This document shows positions 1 to 5,307 of a stretch of 20,166 bases of DNA, piece after piece (within the stretch, counting starts at the first letter, position 1; each line of letters opens with the position of its first letter). The stretch lies in assembly GCA_903842755.1 (NCBI GenBank), contig CAIMNF010000281.1:1-20166 (forward strand), given 5' to 3'. The DNA comes from Oligoflexia bacterium. Lineage in GTDB: Bacteria > Bdellovibrionota > UBA1018 > CAIMNF01. Made by a program: the position numbers and the translations under genes. Under the pieces are notes generated by a model. The model was not told where the DNA came from. It made no database searches and worked only from the letters and a program-made list of their open reading frames with translations.

Positions 1-411
1 GGCTTTTCCGCCGGTCACGGAAAGTGAGCCGATTACATTTCCTTTCGGATCAAGAAACATGTCCTTTTTTGCTGCATTTGGGGCACGTTCTCTAAAATCT
101 AAAACAATATTTTTTTGGCTTTTTGCATCGAAGAAAATCAAAAAGCCGCCCCCTCCAATTCCGGTGGACTGCGGACGTTCAACTCCAATGGTCAATGAAG
201 CTGCAATTGCTGCATCTACGCAATTGCCCCCTTGCTTAAAAATCTGGTTCGCGGCTTGGGTGGCATATTTCCCTTCCGTGGAAATCATCCAATTTTTCCC
301 TTTAGCTTCCACGTCCGATTCTTGTCGGAGGACGATTCTAGGGACTTCGCTTTGGGCGAACACTAAGGGGGGGGTGGCAACGAGTAAAAGCGTCAAAAGG
401 AGTTGAATCAT
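1..411 (-). CDS. ggt: Gamma-glutamyltransferase, N-terminal part (gene runs off the left edge)
   Basis: The minus strand reads from an ATG at 411 down through base 1 without a stop, giving 137 residues. Residues 1-20 are a signal peptide with a Leu-rich core ending near VFAQ, so the enzyme is probably periplasmic. Known family landmarks follow in order: a QGGNCVDAAIAASL block (60-73), the glycine-rich STGIGGGGFLIFFDA block (82-96), and LDFRERAP (104-111), whose Arg107 matches the arginine that binds the gamma-glutamyl carboxylate in the E. coli enzyme. The family cleaves glutathione and related gamma-glutamyl compounds. The autoprocessing Thr and the small subunit lie outside the window, so activity cannot be judged. 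No Shine-Dalgarno is visible before the ATG. A run of eight C (coding strand) lies inside the signal-peptide codons. The gene is divergent from the lipoprotein gene at 554. Confidence 0.9.
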   Translation of the reverse strand, partial: MIQLLLTLLLVATPPLVFAQSEVPRIVLRQESDVEAKGKNWMISTEGKYATQAANQIFKQGGNCVDAAIAASLTIGVERPQSTGIGGGGFLIFFDAKSQKNIVLDFRERAPNAAKKDMFLDPKGNVIGSLSVTGGKA

Positions 412-476
412 GATTTAATTTTTGCACGTGAATGCGCTCCGCGCCACCTTAAAACTGCTTAATTCTGACAGATTAT

Positions 477-494
477 TTGATAGTGTTTTATCAA
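477..494. repeat. Inverted repeat TTGATA-N6-TATCAA upstream of the lipoprotein gene
   Basis: Perfect 6-bp arms (477-482 and 489-494) flank a 6-bp centre in the AT-rich gap between the divergent ggt and lipoprotein genes. It lies 60 bp before the lipoprotein ATG. The symmetry and position suit an operator, but no regulator family is recognised and AT-rich DNA produces such arms by chance. Confidence 0.35.
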
Positions 495-540
495 TTTTAG
501 GAATTAAAATAAGAGGATCGTATTTTTTTAACCACTTGAG

Positions 541-547
541 AGAGGAA
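541..547 (+). promoter_or_regulatory. Shine-Dalgarno AGAGGAA that decides the lipoprotein start
   Basis: AGAGGAA lies 6 nt before the ATG at 554. The frame is open further upstream to an ATG at 422, but that start has no Shine-Dalgarno and would bury the signal peptide behind 44 extra residues. The 554 start gives a classic lipoprotein signal. Confidence 0.75.
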
Positions 548-553
548 CTAGAA

Positions 554-1336
554 ATGAATTCTTTAAAATCCGTATTAGCAGTCAGTTTGGCACTTGGCCT
601 AGCCGTAGTGAGCAGTGGGTGTAATAGCCCAACGACTGCACTTAAATTCTTTGAAACGATGGACATGTCGGTGACGACGACTTCAGGTCAGTCGTTTATC
701 AATTTGTCTTCTACATTTGATTTAGGAAACGTATCACTTGCCGAGCTTAGCTTTGATATTTTAGATCCAAAATCGAAAGCAGTTGCTGGCGTGGTGAATT
801 TTTCCACACTACCAAACGGCCAAGCAAAAATCACGTTGAGCGCAAGTACTGCTTTAATTGACCACGGAGACATTACTTCAGGAATGACTCTTCCGAACAA
901 TGCAGCGATTCCGGCGCTATTGGGTGTTCAAACTAATACGTTGGTTGGAATTCCGTTTGCAAATAATTCAATGGTCTACGTCGGTGGCGATCTAAAAACG
1001 GCAGTTTTTGCGGGCGTTGCAGTAGGGATCTCTGCACTTGGCCAAGTGATGAGTCAATTACAAGTTCCTGCAAATATTTTCCTTTCGGATACCTTTAGCC
1101 CAACCTTGCTCGCCGTGGGTGGGATCTATAGTAGCAATATTGCGAATCAAAACGGGATTGCCGTTTTCGGAAAATATACTCCACCCGCTTCTATGCAAAT
1201 GGCTGCAGCTCCTGGTGAAGATTCTCCAGTGGTGACCCATGTTCGCAAATTGCAAATGGATCACTACAGCAAGAAAAACTTGCGCAACTTAAGAAAGTTT
1301 TTTTACGGCAAACCCAAAGTCGTTCAACCCGAGTAA
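554..1336 (+). CDS. Exported lipoprotein of unknown function
   Basis: The product has 260 residues. It begins with a lysine, a hydrophobic stretch and a lipobox VSSGC, with the lipidated Cys at about residue 23, so it should be acylated and anchored in a membrane facing the periplasm or outside. The mature part is rich in Ser, Thr, Val and Gly and looks beta-rich, with alternating hydrophobic segments. A short Pro/Ala/Glu stretch near residue 215 is followed by a strongly basic tail containing KKNLRNLRK, which could touch peptidoglycan, DNA or phosphate groups (inference). I do not recognise the family and see no catalytic motif. The start was chosen from the Shine-Dalgarno at 541-547. The gene stands alone: divergent ggt on the left and an intrinsic terminator directly after the stop. 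Confidence 0.8.
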   Translation: MNSLKSVLAVSLALGLAVVSSGCNSPTTALKFFETMDMSVTTTSGQSFINLSSTFDLGNVSLAELSFDILDPKSKAVAGVVNFSTLPNGQAKITLSASTALIDHGDITSGMTLPNNAAIPALLGVQTNTLVGIPFANNSMVYVGGDLKTAVFAGVAVGISALGQVMSQLQVPANIFLSDTFSPTLLAVGGIYSSNIANQNGIAVFGKYTPPASMQMAAAPGEDSPVVTHVRKLQMDHYSKKNLRNLRKFFYGKPKVVQPE

Positions 1337-1360
1337 TGTTTTTTTGACATGAGTGAAATT

Positions 1361-1394
1361 AGCCTGTTTACTTCGCTGGTAAACAGGCTTTTTT
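1361..1394 (+). terminator. Intrinsic terminator after the lipoprotein gene
   Basis: An 11-bp perfect stem, AGCCTGTTTAC (1361-1371) with GTAAACAGGCT (1379-1389), encloses a 7-nt loop and runs into a T tract (1389-1394). It begins 24 nt after the stop codon at 1336. Confidence 0.9.
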
Positions 1395-1442
1395 GCGTCC
1401 GTCAAAAACTAATCATGGATAATTTCCTCATTTTTGGGAAAC

Positions 1443-1448
1443 TATAAC
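1443..1448 (+). promoter_or_regulatory. Possible -10 element TATAAC for the beta-barrel gene
   Basis: TATAAC lies 28 bp before the ATG at 1477, just after the preceding terminator, where a new promoter is expected. No good -35 hexamer is seen at 16-18 bp spacing, so this is a weak call. Initiation a few bases downstream would give a leader of about 20 nt carrying the strong Shine-Dalgarno. Confidence 0.3.
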
Positions 1449-1476
1449 CAGTGGCGATGATGAAGGAGGAGAAAAT

Positions 1477-2166
1477 ATGAAAAAAAAATCTATAAAAACT
1501 ATTCTTTTCTTTTTGGGGCTTATTTCGGTTTTGACTTTAAAAAGCGAAGCGTTGGCAATGAACTTCAGTATAGTTGGGGGCGTAAATAGTTCTAATGCGA
1601 ATTTGACTGCAAGCGCTGTTCAAACGAGCGGTGGCACCACTTACTCATCCAGTTCTGGTTCGGGCTATTTTTTTGGAGCACTTTTTACGAACCATTTCTC
1701 TCATCTGTTATCGTTGGAGCTAGGAATTATTTACGAACACGATCAGATGGGATTAACCGTGGCGAATTCTGCGGCAAATATGTCAGTCAATCTCACGGAA
1801 CACTTTAGTCGGCTTCAGGTGCCGTTGGTGCTGAGGGCTCATTTAATTCCATCTTTTTTCAATGTAGGCGTTGGGGGATATTGGAGCACCAGCATTGGGA
1901 ACGTTAGTGTAGACAGCAGTAATCAATCGATTTTTACGAGTAAAAGTACTGGAAGCTTTTTTGATTTAGGGTTATTGCCCACCGACTTAGGCGCGATTGG
2001 GTCAGTTCAAATCACGATCCCTTTAATGCCTATGTTTAAAATCTTGATTGAAGGTCGATATTTAATTGGCCTAAGAAATGACACGAATGATCCAGTGAAC
2101 AATTATAGTAGTTATAAAACGAATGAATGGATGATCGCGGCCGGGCCGCAAATTTCTTTTTTCTAG
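1477..2166 (+). CDS. Small outer-membrane beta-barrel protein (porin-like, OMP_b-brl type)
   Basis: The product has 229 residues. Residues 1-27 are a Sec signal peptide (KKK start, hydrophobic core, cleavage after ALA). The mature part alternates hydrophobic and polar residues in short strands, such as FSIVGGVNSS, GYFFGALFTNHF, LLSLELGIIYEH and FKILIEGRYLIGL. It ends in the aromatic C-terminal strand AAGPQISFF, with the terminal Phe that BamA recognises in outer-membrane proteins. Length and pattern suit an 8-10-stranded barrel of the OmpA-like/PorT-like beta-barrel superfamily; no substrate can be assigned. A strong Shine-Dalgarno (AAGGAGGAG) lies about 6 nt before the ATG. Codons 2-4 form a run of nine A. 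The gene is bounded by terminators at 1361-1394 and 2195-2229, so it is probably monocistronic. Confidence 0.8.
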   Translation: MKKKSIKTILFFLGLISVLTLKSEALAMNFSIVGGVNSSNANLTASAVQTSGGTTYSSSSGSGYFFGALFTNHFSHLLSLELGIIYEHDQMGLTVANSAANMSVNLTEHFSRLQVPLVLRAHLIPSFFNVGVGGYWSTSIGNVSVDSSNQSIFTSKSTGSFFDLGLLPTDLGAIGSVQITIPLMPMFKILIEGRYLIGLRNDTNDPVNNYSSYKTNEWMIAAGPQISFF

Positions 2167-2194
2167 TTTAGACCTTACGTTTTTTATGTTAGCT

Positions 2195-2229
2195 AACGAG
2201 GCATGAAATCGATCATGCCTCGTTTTTTT
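2195..2229 (+). terminator. Intrinsic terminator overlapping the next start codon
   Basis: A 12-bp perfect stem, AACGAGGCATGA (2195-2206) with TCATGCCTCGTT (2213-2224), has a 6-nt loop and a seven-T tract (2223-2229). It lies 28 nt after the barrel gene's stop and is a textbook terminator. It also contains both candidate start codons (2203 and 2215) of the following reading frame, and its T tract lies in that gene's signal-peptide codons. Confidence 0.85.
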
Positions 2230-2607
2230 GTTGCCCTTACCTGTTTCATCAGCCTAAACGCAAGTTCAGTCACCTTGGACGACCTTGCGGTAAAGATTAG
2301 TCCAATGTCTCCGATTCAAAAAGATTCCCGAACCATTTTGAACCAAAACACAGATCGCAAAAATGAATTAGGGAGTTCTGTTATAGAACAGACTCCCCAC
2401 GGGAAAAATTTAGGTGATCCCAAAGTTGCTGATCGGCCCCGCTTGGGGTGGTGTGATGGGAAGGCAATTTTTGATCAGGCGGCACTGGATGGTTGCGAAG
2501 CTCGTCGTGCTGCTGCGGTTCCTCGTTGGGAAACACAAACCCGTAATGCTCCTGGTACCATTGGTTTTTTAAGTGCTCCACCGGTGCCCGGTACGAATGA
2601 ACATTGA
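2203..2607 (+). CDS. Short exported protein of unknown function with a terminator hairpin at its start
   Basis: The product has 134 residues (130 if the ATG at 2215 is used). The N-terminus looks like a signal peptide: Lys and Arg, then FFVALTCFISLNASS, with cleavage likely after NASS or soon after. The mature part is polar, with two cysteines (84 and 98) that could form a disulfide in the segment GWCDGKAIFDQAALDGCEA, and a Pro/Gly-rich tail. No family is recognised. GAGG at 2198-2201 is too close to the 2203 ATG and rather far from the 2215 ATG, so the start is uncertain. The overlapping 12-bp terminator is odd: read-through RNA would end here or hide the start. The credible signal peptide and clean 130-codon frame argue for a gene, but a chance frame is possible. 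Confidence 0.5.
   Translation: MKSIMPRFFVALTCFISLNASSVTLDDLAVKISPMSPIQKDSRTILNQNTDRKNELGSSVIEQTPHGKNLGDPKVADRPRLGWCDGKAIFDQAALDGCEARRAAAVPRWETQTRNAPGTIGFLSAPPVPGTNEH
2371..2397. repeat. Near-perfect palindrome inside the 2203-2607 gene
   Basis: GGGAG (2371-2375) pairs with CTCCC (2393-2397), and TCTGTT (2377-2382) with AACAGA (2387-2392). There is one bulged T and a 4-nt loop. As RNA it would be a strong 11-bp hairpin. It has no T tract, so it is not a terminator on the plus strand. Its role is unknown. Confidence 0.45.
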
Positions 2608-2862
2608 AATAGAGCAACCTGGATAAACGGGTAGAGTGCTTGTAGTTCCCACTGCAAGGTCAATGGTGGTTTTTTAACGCACCCGATTCGTCACCGTCAT
2701 CAAAGGTAAAATATAAGAATTTATTTAACCTTGAATTGCGCACACATGCTGTAATGAGTCATTAAAATGGCCTAAATAGGCTAATTTTGCCTTCATGAAA
2801 TTTTTGCCTACACCGAAGAGCTTTTGACGTCGCTGATGATGTTGGAAACGAGGAAGAATTAA
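2608..2862. other. 255-bp intergenic region with no recognised element
   Basis: This is the longest gene-free stretch in the window. It contains a weak hairpin, CTTGTAG pairing with CTGCAAG around 2639-2659, followed some bases later by a six-T run near 2671. That could be a poor terminator for the upstream gene. An imperfect AT-rich inverted repeat lies at 2703-2732. No convincing promoter hexamers or RNA gene are seen; the promoter of the gene at 2863 should nevertheless lie here. Confidence 0.4.
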
Positions 2863-3657
2863 ATGAAAGCATTTTTAACCATGGTCGGAATGATGACTCT
2901 GACGGCGGCGCATGCGGATTCATTGACGAGTTTACGAAATGAAATAAAAAAAGAGGGATACATCCTCTATCAGACTCCTTTGGAATATGCAGGCACGGGC
3001 ACTTTGGTGGGCGGATCACCCAAGACGCTAAACGTTGTCTCTTCGCCAGATACTTGTTTTCAAGAACCTACTCAGGGACAAATGCTACTTCGTCACGTGG
3101 ATGATGCGGCATTAGGAAGTACGCAGACCACGGTGACTTTTAGCGCAAATGCATCGGTAAATTTGGTAAATTTCTTGGGCAATTCGAATTCAGTGTTTAA
3201 TGCGGGCTCTGGTTTTAGTGCGGTCGATACGATCGAATTTTCTACTCAAGGTGTTCACGTCGAATACCTGGACTCGGTCGCGCTTGAAAATTATTACAAC
3301 ACGGAAATGTCTGCGGCATGCAAGGCATTTTTGGACGAAGTAGGATTCATTGTGCAAGCGCTTCGAGTGGATCAAATGACCTTTGCTTTTAAAGGAAAGG
3401 ATGGGGCTTATTTGAACTTAAACGCAACGGGCATTAATAAGATATTAAACATTTCGGCTGATGCAAAGTATACGATCGAAAACGATTATTTACTTACGTT
3501 TACCACTCCAAAATACCTTGGCTATCAACTTGGTCAATTACGAAAAAGTGATCATGGGATGTCTTTGTATCGGGCTTCTCAGACGCGCGGTAATCATTTT
3601 TTATTCAAGTCTTTAAGTGTTTTTCCTACGTCTACGCAGGACTCTTCGCAGCCTTAA
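2863..3657 (+). CDS. Exported protein of unknown family
   Basis: The product has 264 residues. The signal peptide spans residues 1-18 (MK, hydrophobic core, cleavage after AHA), so the protein is periplasmic or secreted. The mature protein has two cysteines (65 and 153) that could form a disulfide. A Ser/Asn/Val-rich segment near 90-120 resembles beta strands, and the second half alternates short strands with polar turns. No catalytic motif, metal site or membrane segment is seen, and I do not recognise the family. A Shine-Dalgarno (GAGGAAG) lies a few bases before the ATG. The gene sits between two other exported proteins on the same strand, 68 nt before the Phi_1-like gene, which seems to have its own promoter. 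Confidence 0.75.
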   Translation: MKAFLTMVGMMTLTAAHADSLTSLRNEIKKEGYILYQTPLEYAGTGTLVGGSPKTLNVVSSPDTCFQEPTQGQMLLRHVDDAALGSTQTTVTFSANASVNLVNFLGNSNSVFNAGSGFSAVDTIEFSTQGVHVEYLDSVALENYYNTEMSAACKAFLDEVGFIVQALRVDQMTFAFKGKDGAYLNLNATGINKILNISADAKYTIENDYLLTFTTPKYLGYQLGQLRKSDHGMSLYRASQTRGNHFLFKSLSVFPTSTQDSSQP

Positions 3658-3675
3658 AAAGAAAAATAAAACAGC

Positions 3676-3704
3676 TTGACGAGGGGCGTTAAAAAACATA
3701 TGAC
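3676..3704 (+). promoter_or_regulatory. Candidate sigma70-type promoter of the Phi_1-like gene
   Basis: TTGACG (3676-3681) and TATGAC (3699-3704) are separated by 17 bp. The -35 matches consensus at five of six positions and the -10 at four of six. Initiation near 3711 would give a leader of about 15 nt containing the GAGGAG Shine-Dalgarno of the gene at 3726. Confidence 0.45.
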
Positions 3705-3725
3705 TTCGCACGAAGAGGAGAACAG

Positions 3726-4568
3726 ATGAAATTTTCAACCCTTGCATTATTGATTGCGCTTTGCTCGCTCGTTTCAACCTTGAGGGCCTTTGCGATGCCT
3801 CCATTTAGGCCGGTATCTTCGGCAAACTCGAGCATCGTTTATCACGGAGGCCCGGTCATTAGTCACGTAAAAGTAGTTGGTGTTTTTTGGGGAGCAACTG
3901 TGGATCCAGAAGTCCAGGCCAAAGTAGGCCCATTCTATCAGGCCCTCTCAAACAGCACGTATTTTGATGTGCTGAGTGAATACCAAACTTCGATTGTTTC
4001 TGCAGAAGGCAAAGAGGGCACTCATCAAACGATTGGGCGGGGAGTGTTTTTAGGAAATAACACTTTAAAGTTAAGAAATTCAGCAAATAATTTAACTCAA
4101 GCGGATGTAGAAAACGAGCTCGAATACCAACTCTCCCAGGGAGGGCTGCCCAAACCGGATGCAGATACTCTTTATATGATTCATTATCCAAAATCCGTAA
4201 AAATTAGAATTAGCTTTGGTGGTTCGTGCGAAAGTTGGGGAGCAGACCATGAAGTTTATAATTCGAAAACTTATGGAAGTGTTTATTATGCGATGATGCC
4301 AGACTGTGGCTATGCGTTTGACAAAATGACCATCGCAGCGTCGCACGAGTTCGCGGAAGCCATTACCGATCCTCATTCGCCCTTGGCGAACCAACCGAGT
4401 GTTTATCCTGCGGCCTGGATCGATTCAGAGGGTAGTGAGATAGGGGATGTTTGTGCCTGGATGCCTGCAAAACTCAATGCAGGGAATGTGCAATACACGA
4501 TTCAAAAAATTTGGCAGCTTTCGAAAAACGATTGCAGTGATGGCACCTTTACCTCTGCAAGAGAATAG
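3726..4568 (+). CDS. Exported EXORDIUM/Phi_1-like protein with a zincin-like HE..E motif
   Basis: The product has 280 residues with a signal peptide of 23 residues (cleavage after AFA). The mature start leads into ISHVKVVGVFWGATV, a hydrophobic first strand. The key block is SHEFAEAITDP (206-216; His207, Glu208, Glu211, Asp215) followed by AAWIDSEGSEIGDVCAW (229-245). From memory, the plant EXORDIUM / phosphate-induced protein 1 family (Pfam Phi_1) has the same order: HELAE, then a Trp, then EIGDLC. The HExxE pattern suggests a metal site, but a full HExxH zincin motif is absent, so protease activity is only a guess. Cysteines in GGSCESWG, MPDCGYA, DVCAW and NDCSDG could form two disulfides. 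A strong Shine-Dalgarno precedes the ATG. The last 20 bases overlap the converging S51-like gene. Confidence 0.75.
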   Translation: MKFSTLALLIALCSLVSTLRAFAMPPFRPVSSANSSIVYHGGPVISHVKVVGVFWGATVDPEVQAKVGPFYQALSNSTYFDVLSEYQTSIVSAEGKEGTHQTIGRGVFLGNNTLKLRNSANNLTQADVENELEYQLSQGGLPKPDADTLYMIHYPKSVKIRISFGGSCESWGADHEVYNSKTYGSVYYAMMPDCGYAFDKMTIAASHEFAEAITDPHSPLANQPSVYPAAWIDSEGSEIGDVCAWMPAKLNAGNVQYTIQKIWQLSKNDCSDGTFTSARE

Positions 4569-5265
4569 TTGGCGGGGGAGGAACCACTTTTCCAGCTTTA
4601 AAGATCGTACAGAAACCAAAGAATGTAGTCGTTTTATGATGAATGACGATGGCGCCCCCATCTTGAACAGCATAAACAGGGTAGGGGCTCTTTTTAGAGT
4701 AATTTAAATGTGCCCGGATGGACTTTGTAGTCCGCGTAAAATGAGGCGAAAACTCGAAGGAAACGAGGTGCAGTGCCTTATATTGCGTAAAGCCAGGTTC
4801 AGGATCATCGGGTTCCAAGTGCGGGTCGGCTGCAATTTTAATAGTGGGAGTCATGATCAAGCCCCCCGCGCTTAAGCCAACGAGCACACCGCCCTGTCGG
4901 GCAAACTCTTTCAGATAGGGGAGTGCCCCAGATTTTTTCAAATGCTTTAAGAAGTAAAACGTGTTCCCTCCGGCCAAATAGACGAGGTCGCTTTTTAATG
5001 CGTTTTTGATTTCCTTTACTGTTGGCGCTTGGTCCACATTTAAGCAGCGGAACCGAGATACTCCTAGGCGTTCGTAGCGCCGCTTCATCCGCTGATAATA
5101 AATGCGATGTTGGTCAAAGCAAAATGGAACGTAGGTAAGTGAGAGGGGCTTAGAGTGGGACCTTCGCTTCAAAGCCAGTTCAATGGCCAATTGATGAAAT
5201 TTTAAATTTCGCTTGGTTTGTCCTCCCGAAAGAAGAATTAAGCTCAATCCCTTGTCGCTCATCAT
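4549..5265 (-). CDS. Peptidase S51 family protein (dipeptidase E / cyanophycinase-like)
   Basis: The product has 238 residues with no signal peptide, so it is cytoplasmic. Motifs in order are LVYLAGGNTFYFLKHL (94-109), then the nucleophile elbow GLSAGG with Ser132, Asp147 in AADPH, and His175 in EFSPHF. The Ser-to-Asp spacing of 15 is the same as in Salmonella PepE (Ser120, Asp135), and the SPHF segment corresponds to the NPHF around the PepE catalytic His. PepE cleaves Asp-X dipeptides; cyanophycinases of the same clan degrade cyanophycin. Substrate cannot be set from the sequence. The start is ATG-ATG at 5265/5262 with no Shine-Dalgarno. The 3' end overlaps the Phi_1-like gene tail-to-tail by 20 bp, and the 5' end is 42 bp from the divergent SelO-like gene. 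Confidence 0.82.
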   Translation of the reverse strand: MMSDKGLSLILLSGGQTKRNLKFHQLAIELALKRRSHSKPLSLTYVPFCFDQHRIYYQRMKRRYERLGVSRFRCLNVDQAPTVKEIKNALKSDLVYLAGGNTFYFLKHLKKSGALPYLKEFARQGGVLVGLSAGGLIMTPTIKIAADPHLEPDDPEPGFTQYKALHLVSFEFSPHFTRTTKSIRAHLNYSKKSPYPVYAVQDGGAIVIHHKTTTFFGFCTIFKAGKVVPPPPTILLQR

Positions 5266-5307
5266 TTTAAATTAAACTATTTTCTACTTTATGCCGAATT
5301 TTTTAAC

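Noticed and set aside
59..406. Open plus-strand frame of 115 codons at the left edge
   Set aside because: It is antisense to the clearly recognisable ggt coding sequence on the minus strand and encodes nothing recognisable.
422..553. N-terminal extension of the lipoprotein gene from an ATG at 422
   Set aside because: No Shine-Dalgarno, and it would place 44 residues before an otherwise perfect lipoprotein signal; the ATG at 554 has AGAGGAA at ideal spacing.
1480..1488. Run of nine A at codons 2-4 of the beta-barrel gene as a phase-variation tract
   Set aside because: Poly-Lys starts encoded by AAA are common in signal peptides of AT-leaning genomes, so the run needs no special explanation.
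2703..2732. Inverted repeat AAGGTAAAATA / TATTTAACCTT
   Set aside because: The arms carry a mismatch and are AT-rich, with no T tract or position relative to a promoter that gives it meaning; expected by chance in such sequence.
4447..4707. Plus-strand open frame spanning the junction of the Phi_1-like and S51-like genes
   Set aside because: It overlaps two better-supported genes, lacks a Shine-Dalgarno and has no recognisable motif.
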